DNA of 50,474 nt from an uncultured Alphaproteobacteria bacterium (GTDB taxonomy: Bacteria; Pseudomonadota; Alphaproteobacteria; RF32; CAG-239), in contig CALXTI010000009.1 of assembly GCA_944391395.1 (NCBI GenBank), forward strand, positions 1 through 50,474, in the 5' to 3' direction. Below are positions 36,266 to 44,650 of this stretch, one piece after another. How positions within the stretch are numbered: position 1 is the stretch's first letter; each line of letters begins with the position of its first letter. Below the pieces are notes generated by a model. The model was not told the DNA's origin. It worked only from the letters and a program-made list of their open reading frames with translations, and made no database searches. The position numbers were made by a program, and so were the translations under genes.

Positions 36266-39200
36266 TTACATTTCACTTAGCAGTTTGACATATTTTTTGA
36301 TAATTTCGATTCGTTTTTTATAATCGCTTAAATTGCCTTCAATAAAAAGCTTCTGGTCGGGGCGGATTTTCACAACGCCGAACGAACGATTCATCAAATC
36401 AATCAGCTTGTCTACGGCTTTAAACGTATCGTTATGAAACGCAATCAGGATTCCTTTGGCACCGGCGTCAATTTTTGCGATGTTTGCGGCATAGCATATT
36501 TGTTTGATTTCAATGGTGGTGAGCAAATTTTCCACTTCCGGCGGTATCGGCCCGAAACGGTCAATCAATTCTTCGCGCATATCCAAAATTTCTTCATTGT
36601 TTTTCAGCGCGCCGATTCGTTTGTACAACCCAAGCCGCACGCCCAAATCTTTAACATAGTTTTCCGGAATCATAATCGGGATTCCGGTGGTGATTTGCGG
36701 CGCCCAGTCATCGGCGGCAAACACCATAGCCGATTCGTTTGCTTCCCGGTGCTGCATGGCGGCTTTTTGGCGGACGATTTCTTCTTCCAACATATGGTGG
36801 TAAAGCGCAATGCCGACATCTTTAATATGGCCGGATTGCTCGGTGCCCAACACATTGCCCGAACCGCGAATGTCCATGTCGTGGCTGGCAAGCGAAAATC
36901 CCGCGCCCAAAGTATCCAGCGCCGACAAAATCATCAGCCGTTTTTCCGCCACCGGTTTGAGTTTCTTTTTGGCCGGAATGGTAAAATAGCAATAGCCGCG
37001 CACTTTGGAACGGCCGATTCTACCGCGCAGTTGATAAAGCTGCGCCAAACCGAACATATCGGCACGATGGATAATCATGGTGTTGACGCTGGGCATATCA
37101 ATGCCGGATTCTATAATGGTGGTGGACAACAGCAAATCGTATTTTCCGGCGGCAAAATCGTTCATCACATCCTCAAGTTCCTTAACCGGCATTTGCCCGT
37201 GTGCGATTGCCATTTTAATGTCCGGTGCCAGAGCTTTTAACTCCTGTTCCATGCCGGCGATATCCGAAACGCGCGGACAGACAAAGAAAATTTGCCCGCC
37301 GCGGAATTTTTCGCGGTAAATGGCTTCTTTAATCATCACCGAATCAAACGGCATGACAAACGTGCGAGCCGCCAACCGGTCAATCGGCGGCGTGGCGATA
37401 ATGCTTAATTGTTTAACGCCGGTCAACGAAAGCTGCAAAGTCCGCGGTATCGGCGTGGCGCTTAAAGTTAAGACATGCACGTCGGCTTTCAGCGCCTTAA
37501 GCTTTTCCTTATGGGCGACGCCGAAATGTTGCTCCTCATCCACAATCAATAACCCAAGATTACAGAACTTAACGTTTTGCGATAACAACGCGTGGGTGCC
37601 GATAACGATTTCTATGGCGCCGTTTTTGAGTCCTTCCTGAGTTTCGCGTATTTCTTTGGCCGAAACCAAACGGGAGAGCATCCGCACCTTAACCGGAAAA
37701 CCTTCCAACCGTTGTTTAAAGTTAAGATAATGCTGTCGCGCCAAAAGCGTTGTCGGCACGATAAGCGCCACCTGCGCCCCGTTCATGGCCACCGTAAATG
37801 CCGCCCGCAGCGCCACTTCGGTTTTGCCGAAGCCGACATCGCCGCAAACCAGTCTGTCCATCGGCATGCCGGCGTTTAAGTCTTTTAACACGTCGGCGAT
37901 GGCGCGGCGCTGGTCGTCGGTTTCATTATACGGAAAACGGGCGCAAAAATCATCATAAACGCCGGCCGGCGGCACAAAGGCATCAGCGGTTTTAAGCTCG
38001 CGTTCGGCCGCGACTTTAATCAATTTTTCCGCAATGTCTTTGATTTTTTCTTTAACCTTGGCTTTTTTGGCTTGCCATGCCAGACCGCCCAAAGTGTCAA
38101 GTGTTACGTTTTCATCATCGGAACCGTAACGGGAAATCACGTCAATATTTTCCACCGGCACAAACAATTTGTCATCATGGGCGTAAATAATCTTAAGACA
38201 ATCATGCGGCGCCCCGCCGGCGGTGATGTTCTCCAACCCCATAAACCGGCCGATGCCGTGTTCAATATGCACCACCAATTCACCGACCGCCAATGATGAA
38301 ACATCGGCAATGAAATCTTCGGCGCTGACTTTTTTGCGCGCCTTGCGATTTTGCCGCTCACCCAAAATATCGGTTTCCGAAACAAGGCAAAATTCGTTGT
38401 TCTTAAAACCGTGCGGCAACCCCAAAATAACAAGTGCGACTTTTTTATGCGCGGTTTTGCTCAAAGCATCCGTGAAAGTGTCGGCAAAGGTCAGATCTTT
38501 AATGCCATATTCGTTCATCAGGGTATAAAGCCGTTCGCGCGAACCTTCGGAATAACAACAGACGATTCTTCTCAAGCGGCCGTTTTCAATCAGATAATCT
38601 TTAACATCTTGGTAAACGGCGGCGCTGTTGATGTTTTTGGCATGGGCAAAATCACGCGCCGGAATAACTTTTTGATTAAGAACCGATTCGCTGTCCGGCA
38701 GGCTCAAAGCGGTCAGTTTAACAGCTTGTTTTTTCTCGGCGATAGCGCTAAATTCTGCCGCCTTTAAATATAAAAGTTCCGGCTTTATGGGACGATAAAC
38801 GGTTTCTTCGGCGGTGTTTTTAATTTTCAAAGCTTCCAACCGTGCCGTGTAATAATCAATAATACTGTCTTCTTTTGCTTGCAGGGCGCCATCGTAATCA
38901 TGACCCAAAACCACATAAGCGCTCGGCAGATAATCAAACAACGTCGGCAAGGCGTCTTCATAAAAAAACGGCAGCCAGTTTTCCATGCCCAAATATTTCC
39001 GTCCGTTGGAAACGGATTCATAAATCTCGTCTTTTAAGCCCTCGGTGCCGAAAGCTTCGCGGTAAGCGGAACGGAAGTTTTTAATGGTGTTGGCGTCCAA
39101 CACCACCTCATTGGCAACCCCGAAAACATATTGATCAATCACGCCGACGGTGCGTTGCGTCAGCGGGTCAAAAGTGCGGATTTTTTCAATGTCTTCGTCA

Positions 39201-39751
39201 AAAAGGTCAAGCCGTACCGGCATTAAAGCGCCGGTCGGAAAAATATCAATAATATCGCCGCGGACGGCGTATTCGCCCGGCTCCATCACTTGTTCGACTT
39301 TGGTGTAGCCGTTGACGGCGGCATAATGCATAAAATCATTAAAATTAAGTTTGCCACCGGTTTTAAAAACACGCTGTGCGTTCAAAAAAATCTTTTTCGG
39401 CGGCAGCTTTTGGATGACGGCGCCAATGCTGGCGATAATCAGCCGCGATTTTTTGGCGTTGGGCTCGTGCGCAAGTTCCGCCAAGGTTTCCAGACGTGCG
39501 GAAACAATATTAACATTCGGCGAAACCCGATCATAAGGCACGGTATCCCACGCCGGAAAAGTCAACACTTGTAAATCGGGATTAAGATAACGCACGGTGT
39601 CAGCCGTTTGTTCCAGCTCCACCCCGTTGCTGACGATGTATAAAACATCGTGTTTTGCGTTTTTCAGGGCTTCCGTCAATAAAAAAGCGTCATAACCGCC
39701 AACCACTGACGAAAGCGTCTTACCGCGCCAAATGTCAAACAAGTCTTCCAT
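36266..39751 (-). CDS. mfd: Transcription-repair coupling factor Mfd
   Basis: 1161 residues from ATG 39751 (a TTG at 39787 is less likely). Removes RNA polymerase stalled at lesions and recruits UvrA. N-terminal UvrB-like domain, RNA-polymerase-interacting domain (LAVGELVVHIEHGIGRF), helicase Walker A CGDVGFGKTEVALRAAF, DEEQHFG box, motif VI YQLRGRIGRSKVRGY and the C-terminal TRCF domain are all in order. Normal length. Confidence 0.97.
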   Translation of the reverse strand: MEDLFDIWRGKTLSSVVGGYDAFLLTEALKNAKHDVLYIVSNGVELEQTADTVRYLNPDLQVLTFPAWDTVPYDRVSPNVNIVSARLETLAELAHEPNAKKSRLIIASIGAVIQKLPPKKIFLNAQRVFKTGGKLNFNDFMHYAAVNGYTKVEQVMEPGEYAVRGDIIDIFPTGALMPVRLDLFDEDIEKIRTFDPLTQRTVGVIDQYVFGVANEVVLDANTIKNFRSAYREAFGTEGLKDEIYESVSNGRKYLGMENWLPFFYEDALPTLFDYLPSAYVVLGHDYDGALQAKEDSIIDYYTARLEALKIKNTAEETVYRPIKPELLYLKAAEFSAIAEKKQAVKLTALSLPDSESVLNQKVIPARDFAHAKNINSAAVYQDVKDYLIENGRLRRIVCCYSEGSRERLYTLMNEYGIKDLTFADTFTDALSKTAHKKVALVILGLPHGFKNNEFCLVSETDILGERQNRKARKKVSAEDFIADVSSLAVGELVVHIEHGIGRFMGLENITAGGAPHDCLKIIYAHDDKLFVPVENIDVISRYGSDDENVTLDTLGGLAWQAKKAKVKEKIKDIAEKLIKVAAERELKTADAFVPPAGVYDDFCARFPYNETDDQRRAIADVLKDLNAGMPMDRLVCGDVGFGKTEVALRAAFTVAMNGAQVALIVPTTLLARQHYLNFKQRLEGFPVKVRMLSRLVSAKEIRETQEGLKNGAIEIVIGTHALLSQNVKFCNLGLLIVDEEQHFGVAHKEKLKALKADVHVLTLSATPIPRTLQLSLTGVKQLSIIATPPIDRLAARTFVMPFDSVMIKEAIYREKFRGGQIFFVCPRVSDIAGMEQELKALAPDIKMAIAHGQMPVKELEDVMNDFAAGKYDLLLSTTIIESGIDMPSVNTMIIHRADMFGLAQLYQLRGRIGRSKVRGYCYFTIPAKKKLKPVAEKRLMILSALDTLGAGFSLASHDMDIRGSGNVLGTEQSGHIKDVGIALYHHMLEEEIVRQKAAMQHREANESAMVFAADDWAPQITTGIPIMIPENYVKDLGVRLGLYKRIGALKNNEEILDMREELIDRFGPIPPEVENLLTTIEIKQICYAANIAKIDAGAKGILIAFHNDTFKAVDKLIDLMNRSFGVVKIRPDQKLFIEGNLSDYKKRIEIIKKYVKLLSEM

Positions 39752-39870
39752 AACCCGATTTATAAACGCCTGCAAAAAATAAGGCAACAGAAAAGTTTAA
39801 GCCATGCAGTCTTTGAACTTGACAAACAAGATAAAATTTTCAAAATAAAAACACTTAAAATTATATCATT

Positions 39871-40164
39871 ATGAAAAGTTTTTTAGAATTATTGGGTGTG
39901 ATTATCGCTTTTTTATTAAAAAGTCTGATAGGCATTGTTGCTATGGCTGCATTGTTGGTTGTCAACATGGTGTTTTCCGGTTTGGTCGGCGCGTTTGCCG
40001 GTTGGCTGCTGGATTTGATTTTTTCTCATCCGCTGGCGGGTTTGTTTGCCGGTTTGGGCTGCTCGTCCGGCGGCATCTGGCTTTTCGGTGCTTTGGTCGG
40101 CTTGGTTTGCGGATTGTTTAAATTTCACATTCGTTTCAACCATGTTCACAAAAAACAGGCATAA
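39871..40164 (+). CDS. Small glycine-rich membrane protein
   Basis: 97 residues with three hydrophobic segments and a basic end (HVHKKQA). The glycines in segments 2 and 3 suggest helix packing. No family recognised. It ends before a strong terminator. Confidence 0.55.
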   Translation: MKSFLELLGVIIAFLLKSLIGIVAMAALLVVNMVFSGLVGAFAGWLLDLIFSHPLAGLFAGLGCSSGGIWLFGALVGLVCGLFKFHIRFNHVHKKQA

Positions 40165-40168
40165 ACTT

Positions 40169-40204
40169 AACCCCCGCTTTTTTAACAAGAGCGGGGGGTT
40201 GCTT
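40169..40204 (+). terminator. Terminator after the small membrane protein
   Basis: CCCCCGCT pairs with AGCGGGGGG across a T-rich loop, then a TT-rich tail. It may also act for the minus-strand cassette ORFs. Confidence 0.75.
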
Positions 40205-40208
40205 TAAA

Positions 40209-40619
40209 TCATAGCCAACCTTTGTAATCTTTTGCATCGCTTTGTATCAAACAAGCATCAGGGTATATCCAGTCCCCAACAAGTTTATGACATTCGTTTT
40301 CGATAAAATCAAACTTACAAACATGTGTGGCAAGATTATATGCCTTTTGATTACGCAAACATATTTGCCGATACATTTCGTCAGTTATACAATTCCCAGA
40401 GGTTAAACAATTCTGTATAGTTTGAGTTTCTTCTTCCGTTAATTTAATACAACCAAAATCTTTATGCCATTTCAAGCAATCATGGCGGCACTTTTGAGAA
40501 TCATAATCCCATACACCGCGATTATCCAAGCAGGTATCAATCCTTAAAAAAACAAATATTTTCCACAAAACGGGAAACATCAGAATGCATAAAATCATAA
40601 AAAATATTTTTTTCTTCAC
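40209..40619 (-). CDS. Cysteine-rich membrane-anchored protein, candidate immunity or partner protein
   Basis: 136 residues with a hydrophobic anchor (residues 5-25) and about ten cysteines in an outer domain, including CLDNRGVWDYDSQKC and CLKWHKDFGC. The C-terminus is IQSDAKDYKGWL, encoded by the dispersed cassette repeat. It lies behind the toxin cassette at 40884-41429. A 9-codon ghost of the toxin start (ATG at about 40658 with a matching leader) precedes it, so it once followed a complete toxin gene. The role is inferred. Confidence 0.6.
   Translation of the reverse strand: MKKKIFFMILCILMFPVLWKIFVFLRIDTCLDNRGVWDYDSQKCRHDCLKWHKDFGCIKLTEEETQTIQNCLTSGNCITDEMYRQICLRNQKAYNLATHVCKFDFIENECHKLVGDWIYPDACLIQSDAKDYKGWL
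40214..40246 (-). repeat. Short dispersed cassette repeat, copy 3, within the 3' end of the 40209-40619 gene
   Basis: 33-base copy of the repeat at 1596, 2823 and 44651. Here it codes for the last residues of a protein. It bounds the left side of the toxin array. Confidence 0.75.
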
Positions 40620-40678
40620 TTTTTTACTCTATTCAATATTTCTCATTTATACCACGCATTTGATTTTTTCCTTTCATT

Positions 40679-40706
40679 AAAAAAACGTCCCTGTTTAAAC
40701 AAAGAC
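40679..40706 (-). terminator. Leader hairpin, copy of the one at 1459-1488
   Basis: CGTCTTTG / CAGGGACG around TTTAAA, followed on the minus strand by TTTTTTT and AATGAAAGGAAAAAATC. This is the toxin-gene leader, now followed by only a few toxin codons. Confidence 0.65.
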
Positions 40707-40740
40707 GGTTGTTATTTCTTTAATACCGATATTGCCACTA

Positions 40741-40887
40741 TTATAATTTATAAGTTGAATAAATGATGGCAGTTATAAATAAAAAAACAAGAAAAGCAAA
40801 CAAAATACGAGCTATAAAGGTTACTTTCTCCAACATGTTCAGAATGTTTTTATTGTTTTTGCAGCGATTCCAGAAATCAAGTATCAT
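40741..40887 (-). CDS. Small membrane protein overlapping the toxin stop codon, candidate immunity protein
   Basis: 48 residues (not visible as a long ORF): an N-terminal part rich in Lys and Asn, then a hydrophobic helix (residues 25-43, IARILFAFLVFLFITAII). Its ATG overlaps the toxin TGA in an ATGA junction, a sign of coupling. Compare the 8-base overlap at 572-579. Confidence 0.55.
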   Translation of the reverse strand: MILDFWNRCKNNKNILNMLEKVTFIARILFAFLVFLFITAIIYSTYKL

Positions 40888-41429
40888 TTTTTCCATTCAT
40901 TTTCCCTAAAATCCAAATCTTTTAACCATATTCTACAATCCTTATCGGGATTGTTCAAGCCCCAATTTAAGCCCTTCCAATTGTTTTTCATATCTTTATA
41001 GGAATCATTTAAAGTATTTTTCCAAGGTTTGTTGTTTTTAATTGATTTATCATAAATGTCTTTAACCTCTTTTAAAGCTCCTAAAGTTACCCCCACAGTA
41101 GGACTTAAAAAATTCACATTGCCCATTTGTCCTATGCGGCACATGCCAAGTCTATGCGCGTAGTTATCATATCCTACCATATTCATTCTATCCATTTCGT
41201 TTTTAGCATCTTTTAATGTCTTATATTCCGGGAGATAACTAAAAGCTTTATCTATTATTTTCATACTGTCGAAATTATGTGAATGTTTACTTAAATCATT
41301 ATCTTCATCAAAATACTGTGCTTGCCACTCCGGTTCTTTTTGGCTGATGTAATCTTTTATGGCTTGCTCTTCCTGCCCTTTGGGCGCCTGATAATATTTT
41401 CGGATAATTCCTCTGACTTCTTCTTCCGG
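40884..41429 (-). pseudogene. Orphan toxin cassette: truncated module plus HRLGM-type domain
   Basis: The frame is open for 181 codons from just after an in-frame TAG at 41430-41432, with no upstream start. The first part is module residues 39-73 (EEEVRGIIRKYYQAPKG to EPEW), the rest a domain homologous to the C-terminus of 572-1441: DNYAHRLGM, IGQMGN, KEVKDIYD, DSYKDMKNN, LNWGLNNPD, WLKDLDF. It could be expressed only after recombination or from the internal ATG at 41264 (126 codons). Confidence 0.7.
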
Positions 41430-41512
41430 CTATTGGTGTTGTTACAACGCGCATTTTCCATCTGGCAGCATCTTTTCTTGACTTTTTATTTGTTTTATGG
41501 TATATGGATGAT
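41430..41512 (-). repeat. 83-base junction repeat, copy 1
   Basis: 81 of 83 bases match 43299-43381. On the minus strand it carries KMRVVTTPI followed by G-R-R, resembling KMQTVTTPINGQRT in the intact toxin; it therefore looks like a decayed 3' end of a nuclease-type domain fused to the truncated module. Confidence 0.75.
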
Positions 41513-41756
41513 ATCCACTAATGAGATAGGAAAGTGGTGACCGCTCATTTAGTATCCTTATTATTCGCCGGAAAAGAAGATAAGAGAATGGATAAAGGCT
41601 CGCTTAAGCGAGCCTTTTTTATGATTCGAACGTAACACTGCCTGCGTAAACAGGTAGATATAGAAATACCAGCCCAGCCGTAAGGCTTGCGTAGCTTAGG
41701 GCTGGGTGAACGTGGTTCGGAACGGTTAATAACCACTTGCGTCAGCTAGTGGAAGT
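41433..41756. other. Non-coding stretch between orphan cassettes
   Basis: Contains the rest of the 83-base junction repeat, a terminator at 41595-41620 and the hairpin element at 41623-41759. No ORF with features of a gene is seen. Confidence 0.7.
41595..41620 (+). terminator. Strong hairpin terminator
   Basis: AAGGCTCGCTTAAGCGAGCC followed by TTTTTT. Works best on the plus strand and isolates the cassette at 41848-42180 from the one at 40884. Confidence 0.8.
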
Positions 41757-41759
41757 TTA
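41623..41759 (-). repeat. Dispersed 3'-end element with hairpin, copy B
   Basis: 137 bases related to 27231-27354 in opposite orientation: GATTCGAACG, CAGCCC-hairpin-GGGCTG and GTTCGGAACGGTTAAT are shared. One end coincides with the stop codon of the nuclease-like tail at 41757. Confidence 0.65.
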
Positions 41760-41860
41760 TCTATCAATCTTGTACATTGAAGATATTGTCTTACCATTTG
41801 GGGTGGTTGAAGTTATAACTCTATACTTCCCATCCGGTCTTGATATTTCATATATATTTT
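41757..41860 (-). pseudogene. Out-of-frame tail of a nuclease-like toxin domain
   Basis: In a frame shifted from the module, the sequence encodes GQNIYEISRPDGKYRVITST and TTPNGKTISSMYKIDR then a stop. It aligns to GQDIYVTMTPEGKMQTVTTP and INGQRTISSFYKFDK of the intact gene. The module in its own frame instead ends DYLAQNWAKYI. CAAAAT occurs in both joined pieces, suggesting a microhomology fusion. Confidence 0.75.
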
Positions 41861-42180
41861 GCCCAATTTTGTGCCAGATAATCGGTATAAGTGTTTGGGA
41901 TTTCCGGTCTGATTTGAGATGCCAGAGTTTTAGCTTTTTGACGCTCTTGTTCCGTCATCGGTTGTACGGCTGAAGACGATGTGTTTTGTCTGTTGCCATA
42001 GCCACCCCAAAAATCATTGTTTTGCGTCGACTGCCAAAAGGAATTCGCATCTTTCACCTCTTCTTTATCCTCATAATCCAATCCGTATAACTGGTGCCAC
42101 TTCGGTTCTTTTTGCCGGATGTAATCTTTTATGGCTTGCTCTTCCTGACCTTGAGGCGCTTGATAATATTTTCGGATGAT
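41848..42180 (-). pseudogene. Orphan truncated module, fused to a nuclease-like tail out of frame
   Basis: Module residues about 46-150 (IIRKYYQAPQGQEEQ to NTYTDYLAQ), starting directly after the stop of the small membrane ORF at 42188-42463. No start codon upstream in frame, apart from the internal ATG at 42081. The frame stops at 41848, after which the shifted nuclease tail follows. Confidence 0.7.
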
Positions 42181-42187
42181 AAAAAAA

Positions 42188-42463
42188 TCATGGATAAAAA
42201 TATAACCAATGCAGTGTCTTTTGTATTACCCAAGGTGAATACAATATTTGCATAATTAAATATGAAAATAAAAAGCCAACACAAATATATGTTATGTTTT
42301 TATCTTTATATAAAAGCCAAATTCCCAGCAACGGCACAGCCAAGACAAAATACAAATGACATAAAACATATGTGTTAAACCCTTGGCTTAATATAAAAAG
42401 CACTGATACAATCAGCCAAAATTCATAAAATCCCAACAGTATTTTCTTTTCTAACAAGGCCAT
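42188..42463 (-). CDS. Membrane protein, candidate immunity protein of the Tlde1-like toxin
   Basis: 91 residues with three hydrophobic segments and few charges (LLGFYEFWLIVSVLFILSQG onward). Downstream of the L,D-transpeptidase-like domain. Immunity proteins of Tlde1 effectors are known to act at the periplasmic side of the membrane, so the location would fit; the family match itself is not established. Confidence 0.5.
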   Translation of the reverse strand: MALLEKKILLGFYEFWLIVSVLFILSQGFNTYVLCHLYFVLAVPLLGIWLLYKDKNITYICVGFLFSYLIMQILYSPWVIQKTLHWLYFYP

Positions 42464-42591
42464 ATGTATACCTCGTCAAATAAAGATTGCCCGACATTAT
42501 ACGCCTGAAATATATCTAATTTTAACCACCAGCAACCTATAAGAACGCCCAAAATGAAAAATATAAATTTTAACATGATATGTTTTTTCAT
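42451..42591 (-). CDS. Small anchored peptide between toxin and 91-residue membrane protein
   Basis: 46 codons from ATG 42591: basic start (MKKHIMLK), hydrophobic helix to about residue 20, then LDIFQAYNVGQSLFDE facing the periplasm. It starts 35 bases after the toxin stop and overlaps the 91-residue ORF by 13 bases. A possible immunity gene; it was too short for usual gene calling. Confidence 0.45.
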   Translation of the reverse strand: MKKHIMLKFIFFILGVLIGCWWLKLDIFQAYNVGQSLFDEVYIWPC

Positions 42592-42626
42592 ATCAAATAT
42601 GATACATTTTAATCATTAAAAACATA

Positions 42627-43298
42627 TTACCAAGAATCAGATTTATATTTGACCGTTACCGGAATATCATCGCCATAAACATCAATTATTCTGCTAAATC
42701 CGGGCATCTCAAGTCCTAAATCTATACATCCTGCAGATCCTAAGCCATTATAACTGCCGTGTAGATAAAATCCATCACGACCAAACCTTTTCTCCGGCGA
42801 TAGCAATGGTGTCAATTTAATTCTTCTTCGCCCCCAAGAGTTTAAAAAGCTGGGATTTTCATCATACGGCATTTTAAAATCCTCAATATCGGAATACTTT
42901 AACAGCCACTTTCCTTCAGGGATTGGTCCTTTATCCGCAACGTTTGTTGCACCTTTATACTGAAACTGAGGAAAACCTGATTGAGCCCTAAAACTTCCAT
43001 ATACATTATTATCTTCATCAACAACCGTGAATTTTTCTCCATTAAATTCAGCTCTTAGTACAGGTTTAATTTTTCTTTTTGACAGATTATCAATTTTATT
43101 AAAATGTTTATTCATTTTATCACTGCTTGACCAAAAGGAATTTGCATCTTCAACCTCTTCTTTATCCTCATAATCCAATCCGTATAATTGCTGCCACTCC
43201 GGTTCTTTTTGCCGGATGTAATCTTTTATAACTTGTTCTTCCTGCCCTTTGGGTGCCTGATAATATTTTCGGATGATTCCTCTGACTTCTTCTTCCGT
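42627..43298 (-). pseudogene. Orphan toxin cassette: truncated module plus Tlde1/DUF2778-like L,D-transpeptidase domain
   Basis: The frame is open from just after a TAG at 43299-43301 and has no normal start; an internal ATG at 43178 would give 183 residues. Module part: EEEVRGII to DANSFW. C-terminal domain: VYGSFRAQSGFPQF, KGPIPEGKW, RRRIKLTP, then HGSYNGLGSAGCIDL (His140 and Cys151 in the 183-residue numbering). This His, Ser-x-Gly-Cys pattern is that of L,D-transpeptidases of the Tlde1 type, which act on peptidoglycan in the periplasm as type VI secretion toxins. Followed by small membrane ORFs that may be immunity genes. Confidence 0.8.
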
Positions 43299-43381
43299 CT
43301 ATCGGTGTTGTTACAACGCGCATTTTCCATCTGGCAGCATCTTTTCTTGACTTTTTATTTGTTTTATGGTATATAGATGAT
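43299..43381 (-). repeat. 83-base junction repeat, copy 2
   Basis: Nearly identical to 41430-41512 and also ends in the in-frame TAG just before a truncated module. Encodes WKMRVVTTPIDGRR-like sequence in one frame, similar to the nuclease tail of the intact gene. Confidence 0.75.
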
Positions 43382-43457
43382 GTCTTCCGGCGGTAACAAG
43401 ATTGAAATTGCCCGCTGTCGTATCTCTGTCCCGCGAACAGGCGATCAGAGGAGTAGA

Positions 43458-43484
43458 CCGGCTCCGTTTTTTAGCGGAGCCCTT
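43458..43484. terminator. Hairpin behind the intact toxin gene
   Basis: GGCTCCG pairs with CGGAGCC directly after the stop codon of the gene at 43484-44584. T tracts are weak on both strands. Confidence 0.6.
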
Positions 43485-44584
43485 TATTTATCAAACTTAT
43501 AAAAAGATGATATGGTCCTCTGCCCGTTTATCGGAGTTGTTACTGTTTGCATTTTTCCTTCCGGTGTCATTGTTACATAAATATCCTGCCCACGTGGCGA
43601 AATATCAACCGGCGTCTGGCGGATATATTTTGGCAAACTTTGCGCTTCCGGTTTGCTGACATTATGCTTATAAATCGCTTTATTCAAGCCATAGTTGCGA
43701 GCTGTGCCGTATTCGTGTTGTAAAGGGCGCCCCGATGTAATAACCTCGCCATTCTGTCCTGGGATGGCTTCTCCTCTTTGCAACAGAACGGTTTCGCCGT
43801 TATGGTTTTTCATACGGGCAATTACATCCTGTCCCGAGCCCTGATAGGGGTTTTTGCTGAGCCGGTCGTAGGCTCTGCCGATTTGCCAACTGTTATAATG
43901 CGGCCGTATAACATTTGTTCCTGTTCTGCCCAAGCTATATGCGCTCATTCCCAAGCCGCCGAGTTGTGCCATATTTCCTAATTGACGGGTAAGATTGCCC
44001 GTGCCTTCTTCATCTTTGAAATCTAAATAATCTTCCATACGCGTATCAATTCCGTATCTGTCTCCTAAATAATCCAGTCCACCACCGGTTAGCCCGTTTA
44101 AGGCGCGGCCGGCACCGTATACCATATCCGCTGTATTTTGTGCCAGATAATCGGTATAAGTGTTTGGGATTTCCGATCTGATTTGAGATGCCAATGTTTT
44201 AGCTCTCTGACGCTCTTGTTCCGTCATTGGTTGTATGGTTGAAGACGATGTGTTTTGTTTGTTGTCGTATCCGCCCCCAAAGTCATTGTTTTGTGGCGAC
44301 TGCCAAAAGGAATTTGAATCTTCCACCTCTTCTTTACCCTCATCATCCAATCCGTATAATTGCTGCCACTCCGGTTCTTTTTGGCTGATGTAATCTTTTA
44401 TAACTTGCTCTTCCTGCCCTTTAGGCGCCTGATAATATTTTTGAATGATTCCCCTGACTTCTTCTTCCGGCAATTCGCTTGCTTTCGGATACATCCTCTT
44501 TATCACCTGATAATTATAACTGAACTTCCTATCCAGTCTTTCATCGTTATCACTCTCGTAATTATTTTGAAAAATGCTGTTCAT
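43484..44584 (-). CDS. Full-length polymorphic toxin-like protein with nuclease-like C-terminal domain
   Basis: 366 residues. Residues 1-149 are the repeated module. Residues 150-225 (ALNGLTGGGLDYLGDRYGID, QLGNMAQLGGLGMSAYSLG) are glycine-rich and helical, possibly membrane-crossing. Residues 255-366 form a compact domain with GETVLLQRGEAIPGQNGEVI, NYGLNKAIYKH, LPKYIRQTPVDI and GKMQTVTTPINGQRTISSFYK. This pattern looks like phage barnase/EndoU/ColicinE5/D/RelE-like (PBECR-type) nucleases, in memory; not verified. No obvious immunity ORF follows. GAAAGGAAAAAATCAAATG supplies the start. Confidence 0.7.
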   Translation of the reverse strand: MNSIFQNNYESDNDERLDRKFSYNYQVIKRMYPKASELPEEEVRGIIQKYYQAPKGQEEQVIKDYISQKEPEWQQLYGLDDEGKEEVEDSNSFWQSPQNNDFGGGYDNKQNTSSSTIQPMTEQERQRAKTLASQIRSEIPNTYTDYLAQNTADMVYGAGRALNGLTGGGLDYLGDRYGIDTRMEDYLDFKDEEGTGNLTRQLGNMAQLGGLGMSAYSLGRTGTNVIRPHYNSWQIGRAYDRLSKNPYQGSGQDVIARMKNHNGETVLLQRGEAIPGQNGEVITSGRPLQHEYGTARNYGLNKAIYKHNVSKPEAQSLPKYIRQTPVDISPRGQDIYVTMTPEGKMQTVTTPINGQRTISSFYKFDK

Positions 44585-44650
44585 TTGATTTTTTCCTTTC
44601 CTGAATTATGGTTAAAATCAAAGAAAGGTTAACACGTTTTATATGTGGTT

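Noticed and set aside
39752-39787. TTG start of mfd
   Set aside because: No ribosome-binding site precedes it and ATG 39751 gives the usual N-terminus.
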